A stretch of 27,801 nt of DNA, taken from Hypsibius dujardini (lineage: Eukaryota > Tardigrada > Eutardigrada > Parachela > Hypsibiidae). Shown here piece by piece: positions 11,176 to 21,467 of this stretch. The stretch spans positions 1 through 27,801 of the forward strand of contig LRSR01004115.1 of NCBI GenBank assembly GCA_001579985.1, read 5' to 3'. The first letter of the stretch is position 1. Every line of letters begins with the position of its first letter. Below the pieces are notes generated by a model, which had not been told where the DNA came from, ran no database searches, and saw only the letters and a list, made by a program, of their open reading frames with translations. A program made the translations under genes and the position numbers.

Positions 11176-14100
11176 ATGGATTTAGCTATTGTAAAAAGCT
11201 CCTCGAATCCTGGTTCAACTTACGCAGGGTCTGATTCGGGAGTCGGTCACTCCTACCATTCCAGTACGCGCTCACCCCGCCACTCTCTAAATAAGTCCCC
11301 ATTACGAGCATCTTCGACATCACAACCGGAACAGGAAGAACAACTATTCATATCCTTCAACGAACGCCTCTGGCACGGACAAATTCCTGCAGACTTTTTC
11401 CCGACTCCCGAAAATCAACTCCACTTCTCCGCACTGTGGCAGGACACCACGAAAATCGAGACATGGCTGCTGGAACAGATGGCCACACCCTCCGTATCCG
11501 GGAAACCGTCAACTGATCTCTTTTTCCAGGACCTGAAGCTCTTCACAGTCCGAGCCGGCCCGCCGGTCTTACTGAGCGCTCTGCTCAATCTCGGACTAAT
11601 CCAGTCAGGCAAGCTAATCTTATTTAATTTGGCCCTGCCTATACTAATATTAAGAGCCAAGTCAAATAAAATACAAAACATTTTAATAAAACAAAATGAC
11701 TCCAAGCTGAAGTAAAGAAATAGGAAAAACAACATGAATAAAGGTTAGATTAAGTAAACAGAACTTGTAAAACTATGCTAAAATTACGCTAATTATATAA
11801 ACTACGCCTAGAGGGTCCGCCAGCAAATTCCGGAAAGTTTCAGATATGCCAATTTTTTATCATGATGATGCAATAATTTCACAAATTTGTTTTAGTAACA
11901 AAACATAGGCTGGCTCCTTTCCTCTAATAAAAGTCCTTTACTCAAGGAATCACATCAATTTTAGTGAAGATATAGCCAACACTCCTGCAGCTTTTAATAA
12001 TGGTCGATACTTCAGATATTTCTTTCCTGTGGGATGATCGGAATGGCTGCCAGCCTTTTTTTGTCCAATGTTTTCCCTGATTGTTTCAGTAAATAGGAGG
12101 ATGTCATTTTAACAATATTGTTCTTTGTTGCCATGTAAAGTTAAGCAAAGAAAGACACTCGGATTTTATACAGAAGGGTTATCCAGCCAAGTTGAGCCGA
12201 TTTTATAGCTGTCATTCTTTGATTGATTCACAGTGATTTTGATTGATCCACACATTGTTTTGTTTCCGCGAATTTCTTTACATTCAAACGCCATCCGTTG
12301 TGTGTTCCCTTGATGTATTTTCTTTTCAAGCCTTTATTACCAAACATATGCTTCCTGAGCACTAGAAAGTGATTTTTGCTGTTTTATTCCAACATTATCA
12401 GCATGAGGTCGAGCATGGACCTGCCGCTCCTCGAAAAAAGAGCTCTGCAGAAGTGCCGTTGCGCCTTGTGGTTCGTTCTGATAGTTCCTGATGCGACAAC
12501 CTTTATTTCTTTCTTTTTACGTATACCGGACTTGGTCTTCTTGTATCTGTGAAAGAGTGGCGTACCTAAATTGCATTCGTAGGTGAACTACTTGCTTTTC
12601 AGTCCACATGCATTAAAGATGGCGGCCTCGTTGTTTTTGACTTCCACCCCGTAATCATACCAGTATATTTTTTTCACTAACCACAAAATTTATTCGTTAT
12701 CACAAAGCTATTTGCCATTCGTCAAGAAATTTTGAAGTCAAACGGGGGTATCTTGGTTCTACTAAAAAATGGTCCGTTTTGATTTTCTGAAAATATGCCC
12801 ACCGTCATCTCAAAATCAATTACTTTTTTATTTCCCATCACGGATAAACAACTTTTGCATTTAAAGAATGTCTTATCAATGGTTTTATCGATCTCAGGTT
12901 GCGGATGGCTGCTGCAATTTCAGCTGAACGCATGATTTCTAAAAACTCGTACCGGCTCAACTTGGCTGGATAACCCTTCTGTAGATGGAGACTCCCGTTC
13001 TGCAAAATTTAAGATGGATGTTATTCAAGTCTTCTCTCTTTAGTTTCAATTTTTTAAAGTTTTATGGCTTTTCTTTCTTTATTTGTCACCTAATTAGATT
13101 GCGTGATACATCCGCAATCATTTGGAGACTGATGTGGGCAATGTCAAGCCAGGTGGGACTGAAAAAAAGTTGATTATATTGGCAACTCTTTTCAACTTGT
13201 AAAAAGCCTGAAAATGGAGGCTCTCGTGACGCTGTAAAAATGCCACTCACACCATTTCAGTTAGTCCTCCACGGGTCAGTATCAGATTACTTTCAAACTC
13301 ATTTCAGCAAAGTTAAACTATTTCCTGATCTTAAAGTTGAAAAATAAGTGGTCTAGATACTGTAGTTTTTTTGTTGCTGTATTAAAGAAACTGTCCGCAC
13401 TTTGCTCTATATACTATTTATACTGTTAAACCTACAAAATATTTAAATAAGATGAAATGGCGCCGAGCTGAAGTAAATAAAATAAAATAAACGTAAAATA
13501 GCTCAAGGTTAGCTTATACCTGTAAAATATTAAAATATAATAGCCCCAAGCTGAAATAGACTAAATGAAACGAAAAAAAACTAAAAAGCTAATTTAAGAA
13601 TATCAATATTGTAAACACAACACTAAAAACTTTGGTGATTACTAAATTTAACAAAAAGGCGTAACTTTAGTTGTTTTTAACTTTTTTAACTTTTTCAATT
13701 TTTTTTTAAATTTTTTTAAATTTATATTTGTTATATGAACAGCGAAAATTCAAATTTGGAAACACAGCGGAGTGTTGAGTTGAATCTTAACAGTTGAGTC
13801 TATTAATTACAGCTAAGGAATGGCAAGTTTCTTTTGTTGATTGACATTTTCCTGTTGATTAGGAATTAGGATTTTTCATTTTTCATTCCGCACAGGTGAA
13901 CAACTGCGCAATGGGTTGTCCGCGTTCCAGACCGCTGCAATGTGGCGCAACGAGGACGGCCTTCGGCTGTTTGGGCACCCAGACGATCCACAAATTGTTT
14001 ATAGACAACTCGAGGCCGATCCAGACACGTTTGAATATTTCCGCGAACTCTGTCCGCTGGACTGCTGGGCCTTTCACGCAGATTCCCACGTAGAAGAAAT

Positions 14101-17100
14101 GGTCAAACATCTACAAACACTTCCGTTTAATTTCGACTATCTTACCATTCTTCTACGCGTTGGAGCGAGTTTAAGCTCTACTCAAAGGGAAGCCCTTTTA
14201 GGTAAGGAACTTTCAGGTATCAGTTTCCTTCATTTTATTATTTGTTTGGTTTTGATTTCCCACTTTTCTTCTGATCTTCAGATTTTAGTGGGATGTGAGA
14301 ATTCGTTTGGGAATTTCTTAGTCAATTATCCGCAAAAAAAACCCAAAACCTTCGTTGACGTGATTTTAAATAAAACTTCAAAACATTTGCGAATAACTGG
14401 AGATCTTTCAAGTTCAATATTCGTTGCTACTTGTACCTAAATAAATAAGCTTTAAGGATCACGAGACCGAAAGAAAAACTATGCTAACATTTGCCCCAAA
14501 ACACCAAACAAATCTCATAGCAATCCAAATCAAACTCATTGTTCCAATTACTGTAGTGCCGCGTGGAAGTGGTGGGAGCGGCGTTCGTTTTGAATGATGT
14601 TCCCTAGCATGAAGCGAACGCCGCTCCCACCAATTCCACGCGGCACTACAGTATTGTCAGTATGTGTTGTGCTTCATGTGAGAAGGGCGACGGTTCAATT
14701 CCCGGACGAGAATATTTTTGAATTCTTTTCTCACCTATAAACGTCAGTTGGTCTTACCAATGATGCAAAATCATTTTATAGTCAAGCAGGGAGCACTTGG
14801 GGAAGATTGACCATTGATCAACTAAGTGCAGCTCAGTCAAGAATTGTTTCTGTTTTTGCATTCCATTCTGAGATGCAATTATGGATTCATATTGGTATAG
14901 ACAAAAAGATAAACAGTTAAATTGTAACGTATTGTGGTGCCGTTTGGAAAACCATAAAGGATTTCAATTATGGCTCGAATCATTCTAATGTTTTCGCCTT
15001 TTTTCTCCTCGTTCAGGTATAGCCATCGCGGAAGGCAGTAATGTCTGTGTGGACTTGCTTGTCTGCATGTTCGGCGCGAACGTTAACACACTGATCTCAG
15101 ACAACGGAAAAACATGTCTGCATACCGCAGCCACAAAGGGGTACTTGAAAATGGTGGAATTACTATTGCAAAGGGGAGCTAATCCCAACGCAGCAACCAT
15201 TGAAAATGAATTGCCTGAAGACCTCTCGCCTCGGGAAATGCGAAAAGAAATGATGAACATTTTAGAGCCCTACCGGAAACGCCGTTTCCAAATAATTCAA
15301 AACAAATTGATCAGCGGGGACATTTCGGCGGAAGTTTTACTCGTTCCGGGGGATTTTGCTACGACGAACGAACGTGGGAATGGAATTCTCCAGACAGCTG
15401 TTGAACAAGGAAGTTTACAGAGCCTGGAGTATTTGTTGAAAGTTACCGGATGTCCGATAAATGCGCAAAATTGTCTCACAGGTATGAATGATAAAACTTA
15501 ACTGAATTATTAAGCAAATATTTCTTATACATAATATTTCTTCAGTTTCAAAAAATAACTAAATCGGAATGTATTTTTTACCTAATTTTAGTTGCTTGAG
15601 GTTCTTGATTTAATTAGCTAAGTATTTTATTGACAAAAACTAACAGAGACACTAAAGTTGGTGAACTCAATTAAACCTAAACTAAAAGTTCTTAACAGCT
15701 AATTTCTTAGTATTAGTCCTCTTAGCTTTTAAACAACCTAACTAAACGTTCAATTAACTAAAACTAACTAAAACTAACCAAAACTAACTAAGCGTTAGCT
15801 TTTCAAGCATTTTGCTGATGTAGGTTGTTACTTTAATTATTTAAAAGATTTTTAAAAGAACACACCTTAACAAATACAAATACAAATACAAATACAAATA
15901 CAAATACAATATTGAAAAACTCCATTGGAACGAGACTGGAATCTTTAGTAGTTAACACTTACTTGTTATTTTAGCATTTCTCAGATTTAAATGTCAAAGC
16001 CAAACTAAATGGCAAAAAAACTAAAAGAAACATAATTCATCAGTAATAATAATTAACGTGAATAAAATTAACCTCTAATTTGTAAAAGAATAAAATCTAA
16101 TGAAGTTACTTGTCTCATTTTGGGCTTTATCATGTTAACAACAGGCCGTTCCGTGCTGGCTGATGCAGCCTCAATGGGAGGGCGTGGGGACGTGGTGAAA
16201 GTGTTGCTGGAGTGTGGCGTTAAACCGGGTATACGTGATTTTGATGACTTGTCCGCGTTGGACATCGCAGTCGAACGGGACGACTTGGCGGTGGTCAAGG
16301 GAATGATGACTTTCCGGCAGTGCTGGACAGGGTTGCATCTGGCCATGCGACGGTCCAAATCGGCTGCGATGACGGCGGTTCTGCAGGCGGCGTTCCGTCA
16401 CCGGCAGGAGGAGCTGGTCGGCCCAGCGCTGCTGTCCGTCACTGCGGTAAGCTTCTTGCCATACCAATTCTGTGAAAAGCTTTCTATTTAAGTAGAAGGA
16501 TGAATGACCTAATTTACTGCGTCTTTACATTTTGAAAACTAAAAAATTAAGATAGTTTAAAAATTTCCATTAATTTCAGAATCTGAAATGTTTTATTATA
16601 AATTTTTAACTTGTCTTAATGCCCATCTCATCCATTTTCATCCATTTTTTAACTTATCCATTGTTTAACCTTTGTTTTAATTTCTTAATTTGATCATTTT
16701 CAAAATGTAAAGAAGCAGAAGTTAAGTCATTCATCCTTCTACTTAAATAATGAATTTTGCGGCAATTTTTGGAAAAATTATGAAAACCATGCAATGCTAA
16801 CCCGTGCATAGCTCACACAAATTACAATACTTTTGCGTTTTCAAAATTTATTTATCGGTCTAAAATAAATTTTGATTTCATTTCCCAATTTTCAACATGA
16901 ATACAAAATGGCGGCTGTTTTGTACCAGAGATGTCCCATATTTTTTCCGGGTTCCACACACGCCTAATAATTTCCCTTTAGTCACATATTTGCGTGTTCA
17001 TGGGTGTGGGATTTATCCAAAACAGGATGAGAATGGGCGGAAATTTTAAAAACGGGCGAGAATTGAGCTTTGCGCAAATTTAAAAGAAGACACAAGTTTT

Positions 17101-20100
17101 CAAGGAGTCTTGACGTGAGGGAGGATCATTGATCGATTGATTAAAACTTGACGATAATTTAGCGGGTGATTTGCAGTTTAATCCACGATCAATCGATTAA
17201 TAAATCCCTATATTTGTAAGGGGTCATTCAACAATTATGTCATCGAATTTAGGGGGGTACGTGTCAGCAATCGATGACGAGCTCTTACGTATAGGGGGTG
17301 GGGGTCTGTCCTTGGATTACGTCAACAATTTTAAATCTCAAAATTTCCTTGATTCTGAGAGTTTGAAAAAACGTGTATTTCAATAACATTTTATAGACCC
17401 GCATGCCATTATTCTTTCCTTCATTTGAGCATCATACTAGTACTGACAAGAGGTTCCGATGGCTCCACCAGAAAAACAGGTACGTCACTTGGGGGGCTAC
17501 ATCTACTTGATGCCTTTTGCAACAGCGCATTGGAATCGCAAATCTTCTATTTCAGGCGAAGATGCGAACATTCCCATCATTACCGATCTAGACGCTTTTC
17601 TTCATTCTGATTTTGAAAATGCGGAGGATAACTAAGTATTATCAGTGCTGAAATTTTGCTATTAAAGTTGAAATTTAAGATTTTGACGCATAGGGGGGTC
17701 CAACGGCGCTGACATAAGCGTTTGAAGTTTAGGGGGGGGTAAAAAGAAATCATGACGAGCTCTTACAGAGGGGAGGTAGGGGTAAGGCCGCCTAATATCG
17801 AGCGCTTACGTAATTGTTGAACGATCCCTAACTCAATTCATCAGTCAATCAGAATTGTTGAAGCGTATCGATATTTAGTCCTTCAAATAATCAATCTATC
17901 ATGTGCACCATTGGTTTGAAATTAGGAATTATAGTTTAAAAAATCGGTTGTAGTATGGGAATGGATTATGGGAAACATTTTCGGGCGATATGGGAATGGG
18001 TAAATTTAGAACTACGGGAATGGATAGGATGGGGTGGCCGCACGTATGGGATGGGAAAGCGCGGCATATGGATTTTCACTTTGGGACACCTCTGTTTTGT
18101 ATGTGAAAGTAAGAATTATTTAATCAAGCGTAGGAGCCTCCTGCGTCAATTAATTCTTCCGAAACAATGTATTATCACGAGTTTCACAGTGACTTAGTAC
18201 CGTACAGCTGCGTTTGCAGCAGCTTCCGGCGATAAGTCGGACACCCTCTTTTGGTGTAAACATAGACCACCCTATTACACAGTATTAGTGAATTCCCACA
18301 GTCTACGAACAGCGTAATTGATTGCTTGATTTTGCTAACGGCTCAATTGAATAATGTTTACAAGGGTGGTCCATTTTTACACCAAAAAAGGATGTCCGAC
18401 TTATCGCCGGAAGCTGTTGCAAACGCAACTGTATATATTTGTTCGGCATAACGAAATATTCGCATCAAAAATTGAAGGTTCACATATAAGAAGCGAGCGT
18501 AGAAATTCGGCTGTCAACACCTTCTCTTTACCTCGTTCAAAAGCACTTGTGCTTGTGATGCCGTCAAATTAAAATACGACAGCAGAAAACACAATTGAAA
18601 GGAGCAGCCTAAAGTTTGTGATCGGCATGTTTAGCCCCTATAAATATATACTTTAACATACCTTGAGTTTTGGAAAATAACTCGTGGTTCAAATGGCTGG
18701 GTAAAAAAGTCACTTGAAAAACAGTATGACTAAATTAAGTATATCAAATACTTTAATAATACATGAAATTAATGCATACACAAATCAAATAAATAATCAA
18801 ATATTTTAGATTAAACTAAACTTATAATCAGATATATGTTCTGTACGAAATTTTTAGAAATATTTGAAGATGTTTTACAGGCCTTGGATCCAAACTCGCC
18901 CACAGCTGCTGCTGCAGCCCTAGCCGTCCTCGAGCCGGGGGACCTAATCAATACACCCAACGGGCAAGGCGAACTGGCGACCTTCCTGGCCGCCAAAAAC
19001 GGACGCACTGACAGCCTCGAAGTGATCGTCGAGCTGGGAGGGAACTTCTGGTCTAGACACCCACGAACTCTTCAAACTACCCTGCATGTCGCAGCAGCTG
19101 GAGGATTTGCAGATACTCTCAAATTCTTAGCCCAATGTTTTCAGCGACATCGAAGAGTTTTGGATTTAAATTCATTGGATGACTGCGGGAAGACGCCCCT
19201 TCATCGAGCTGCGGAAGAAGGCCACACAGAAGCGGTGCGTAGAGAATACTGCAGCAAATAAACTAAGCTTGATTAGTAAATTATTTCTGGGTTTAAGTGC
19301 TTTTTAATTTATAAAAAGAATAAACGTTGAAATAAATTTGGAAAAGTATCATAAATGTGACTCTATTGATAAAACGTTAAAGTGGAATCAATTTGAATTC
19401 GGCATATGAAATACTTCCAAATAAGAGTTCAGTTACTAAAGATTGATTTAGTAACACAAAACAAAACGACTAGTTAAATAACTTAAAACTAAGTGTTTAG
19501 TGTTATTTCTGAAAAAAATAAACTTAAAGTTTTTAGTTTTAAAAAATACTTAAGTGGGAACGCAACTGAAAAAAAGCTAAAATTAGTAAACTAAAAAACA
19601 AACTAACTTATGTCTTAGTTTCACTTCTCTTGACATTGGAAAATAAATGAATTAAAAGTGTGAGACGCTCTAGATTAAATTAATGGAAAACCCAAATCAA
19701 TTTTATCAACTAACATACGGAAAGTAATTAAAACACTATTCAAAATTATTAATGCTAAAACTAATTAAAAGAATTAAACTAAACAATTAATGTCGGGTAA
19801 CTAATTAAATAGTTAACTACTGAACTAATTAATTGACTAAATCGTCTTTTGTCATCCCTAGCTACGAACACTGCTGGAACTGGGGGCAAGCGTCAATGGT
19901 TACTTCCGTGACGGTGTGTTGCTGACGTCTCAGTTTGAAGCGACGCAGTCGGTGTTGGACGAGTATCGGATACCGCGGCAAATTATGCTTTTTCGGGCAA
20001 TTGAAAAGGGAAGTATGAAGACGTTGAAGGCAGTCTGGGAGTCGCATTTCGACCACTATCTCCGAAATCATATTGGGGTAAGATTAACAGATAAGAAGCA

Positions 20101-21467
20101 GTCGTCTGTGTTCCTGTTTGTATACGTGTCCGGACCTGTGCATGTGTTTACGTCTGTTTGTCTGTGTCTATGTCTGCATCTGTGTATGTGTTTATGTCTG
20201 AATATGCATCTGTGTTTATGTCTGTTACTGCATCTCTGTATTCGATATTGTCTGTTTCTATTTCTGTCCATGCCTTTTTTATGCCTGCTTCTGTGACCCG
20301 TAAACCAGTTTGTCTGTGTTTCCACAGGACACCCCCATAATGGTCGCCGCCCAGCTGGAGAACATGAAAATCCTCGACTTTCTCCTCGCCTCTGCCTGCC
20401 AAGAATACCGCCCCTACGAGCTGGACCTCAACATCCAACATGACGCCAACGTGGAAGCTATGCTCCACCGCAAAGAAACCCGCCCCGATCTCGCACCCGA
20501 GCCCACCGCGTTCCCTCAAGTACTCCAGTCTATAGCCCGACATCGTCTTAACTCCTATCAATGGATCTTCGGTCGTGTTAGTCCTGCTCTCCAGGAGACC
20601 GTGCCAACCCTGTGCCTGGATGAACACCGTCTGAATCATACATCCAGCGTTAATCTCAGCGACGGCTGTTGTGCCGTGCATCGTGTCATCGAAGTCGGGG
20701 ACAATGTAGACGCAGTAAAGCGCCTCGCGGAGAAGGACCCCTACTGTCTGAACATCCCCGAACATAACGGCTTCACAGCGCTTCATCTTGCCATTATTAT
20801 GCGACGGACTAAAATCACACGGTTTCTGTTAAAGCAAAGTGTGACGGATTTCTACGCCACGGATCTCTTGGGTCGCATGCCCGAGGAATTGGCGGATACA
20901 CCACGACTGCTGGAGCAGATTCGGAATGCGAGAACCACGCCTGAATCGTGGTGGGCCGCCATGTGTGACGAAGTAGGGCTCATTTTAAGGCATATTCCTG
21001 TATTTACGTTCATATCCGCATTTATATACGTTTCGGTGTCTGTGTGTCTGTGTCTGTGTCTGTGTCTATGTCTGTGTCTGTGTCTGTGTCTGTGATTGAG
21101 TCGGGTGTCCATGTCTCTATCGGTGACTGTCTGTGTTTACGGTATATCTGCGTGCACCTGTTAACTGCTTATAACCGACTCTCCATACTTGGTTTTTTTT
21201 AAACAGGAGATTCCATTGAGCACGGCAGACGGCTTGTCCAACTGGACGAATCAATTCAAGAGTGTCCAATGGGGCGAGAGCGCGGCCAGTGGGGAGGCAT
21301 TCAGTGCATCCGCCGCGCAGATTAGTCTGTTCGCTGGAAAGACGTCGGTTAGTCAGGATGGGGTCTACGAGTACATGGATCGTAGTCGTGGTGGAGGTGG
21401 AACTGTGTCAAAAAAGTCCAAAACTGGCGCAATCCAATGGGATCGAGAAGCAGTCAAGAGCCTCTAG
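11176..21467 (+). CDS. Orphan ankyrin-repeat protein, 993 aa, eight exons
   Basis: Exons: 11176-11608, 13896-14201, 15017-15481, 16145-16446, 18881-19234, 19862-20077, 20328-20972, 21207-21467 (2982 bp with stop). Phases run 1,1,1,0,0,0,0 without a break. The ATG follows an in-frame TGA at 11143. Intron 1 starts with GC (TCAG|GCAAGC); the others are GT-AG. Residues 1-55 are Ser-rich; 55-246 are helical with no domain I know. Ankyrin repeats are clear at about 276-306 (NGKTCLHTAATKGYLKMVELL), 569-600 (TTLHVAAAGGFADTLKFL), 604-636 (CGKTPLHRAAEEGHTEA, split by an intron) and 838-870 (NGFTALHLAIIMRRTKITRFL), with weaker ones near 403-435, 529-560 and 692-712. The 908-993 tail is Ser/Gly-rich. There is no kinase, death, SOCS or membrane segment. 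Ankyrin repeats bind protein partners, so a scaffold or adaptor is the likeliest role. Introns are loaded with transposons. Confidence 0.85.
11609..11610 (+). other. Non-canonical GC splice donor of ankyrin-gene intron 1
   Basis: The exon end reads CCAGTCAG, followed by GCAAGC, the consensus of the minor GC-AG intron class. No usable GT lies nearby. Splicing to the acceptor at 13895 restores phase 1 and joins LLSALLNLGLIQSG to EQLRNGLSAF in one continuous helix-like sequence. Without it the frame runs into an AT-rich, low-complexity tail ending at 11715. Confidence 0.7.
12171..12981. mobile_element. Tc1/mariner-type non-autonomous element in ankyrin intron 1
   Basis: Identical 29-bp terminal inverted repeats lie at 12171-12199 and 12953-12981, beginning CAGAAGGGTTATCCAGCC and flanked on both sides by TA, the target of the Tc1/mariner superfamily. 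The 811-bp interior has only a short basic minus-strand reading frame near 12396-12560, which I cannot assign, and no DDE transposase. Perfect repeats suggest a fairly young copy. The superfamily call rests on TA flanks and CAG termini. Confidence 0.75.
14549..14653. repeat. Near-perfect 105-nt hairpin in ankyrin intron 2
   Basis: Arms 14549-14590 and 14612-14653 pair over 42 bp with one G/A mismatch and one G-U wobble, closing a 21-nt loop. The stem is GC-rich (for example GTGCCGCGTGG) inside an AT-rich intron. TA dinucleotides at both outer ends would also fit a TA-targeting foldback element, so a miniature transposon and a small-RNA precursor are both possible. Strand is undecidable from symmetry; transcription of the host intron would be plus. 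Confidence 0.85.
15871..15909. repeat. (CAAATA)n microsatellite in ankyrin intron 3
   Basis: About six tandem copies of CAAATA. The preceding 150 bp hold looser AACTA/AAACTAAC repeats, which recur in ankyrin introns 1 and 5. Confidence 0.9.
16485..16749. mobile_element. MITE with about 65-bp inverted repeats, TTAA-flanked
   Basis: The left arm, about 16485-16551, starts TATTTAAGTAGAAGGATGAA. The right arm, about 16684-16749, is its reverse complement apart from one indel and several substitutions. TTAA stands at matching points in both arms (16488-16491 and 16743-16746), suggesting a TTAA target duplication as in piggyBac-type elements. The termini just inside, GTAGAAGG, do not look like the usual piggyBac CCC ends, so the superfamily is uncertain. 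It is 265 bp long and non-coding, in ankyrin intron 4. Confidence 0.78.
16926..18094. mobile_element. hAT-type non-autonomous element, copy B (inverted, interrupted)
   Basis: The element starts CAGAGATGTCCC and ends GACACCTCTG, flanked by TTTTGTAC at 16918-16925 and TTTTGTAT at 18095-18102 (7 of 8 match). Its reverse complement aligns with copy A (370-917). Removing the nested insert at 17220-17828 plus one 3-bp duplication leaves 557 bp, against 548 bp for copy A. It lies in ankyrin intron 4. Confidence 0.82.
17220..17828. mobile_element. PIF/Harbinger-like MITE nested in hAT copy B
   Basis: The termini GGGGTCATTCAACAATTA and, reversed from the right end, GGGATCGTTCAACAATTA form an inverted repeat with two differences. 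TAA at 17217-17219 and 17829-17831 is the 3-bp target duplication expected for PIF/Harbinger (TWA). Copy A of the host element carries an uninterrupted version of the same site. The interior of 609 bp has G-runs and no transposase ORF. Confidence 0.75.
18205..18431. mobile_element. TA-flanked Tc1/mariner-type MITE
   Basis: Terminal inverted repeats of 69 bp lie at 18205-18273 and 18363-18431 and differ at 6 positions. They begin CAGCTGCGTTTGCAGC on the left and CAGTTGCGTTTGCAAC on the right, and TA flanks both ends. The whole element is 227 bp with an 89-bp unique centre. Five of the six differences are transitions, consistent with ordinary decay. It lies in ankyrin intron 4. Confidence 0.85.
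20100..20325. repeat. Degenerate (TCTGTG)n tract in ankyrin intron 6
   Basis: TCTGTGT/CTGCATC units fill almost the whole intron from just after the donor at 20078 to the acceptor at 20327. ORFs on either strand here are repeat translations. Confidence 0.88.
21030..21140. repeat. (TCTGTG)n tract in ankyrin intron 7
   Basis: Near-pure TCTGTG units at about 21036-21095 degrade to TCGGTG variants. The tract lies inside the 234-bp intron between 20973 and 21206. Confidence 0.92.

Noticed and set aside
14680-14720. tRNA-like B-box (GGTTCAATTCC) after the hairpin, suggesting a tRNA gene or SINE
   Set aside because: Only the B-box matches. The T-stem does not pair beyond two or three bases, and no A-box or acceptor stem was found upstream.
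17955-18197. 80-aa ORF rich in Gly/Trp/Met
   Set aside because: It translates the GGGAATGG-rich end of hAT copy B and its flank.
20148-20786. 212-aa minus-strand ORF
   Set aside because: It is antisense to ankyrin exon 7 plus an intronic repeat. The plus frame carries ankyrin motifs and clean splice junctions.
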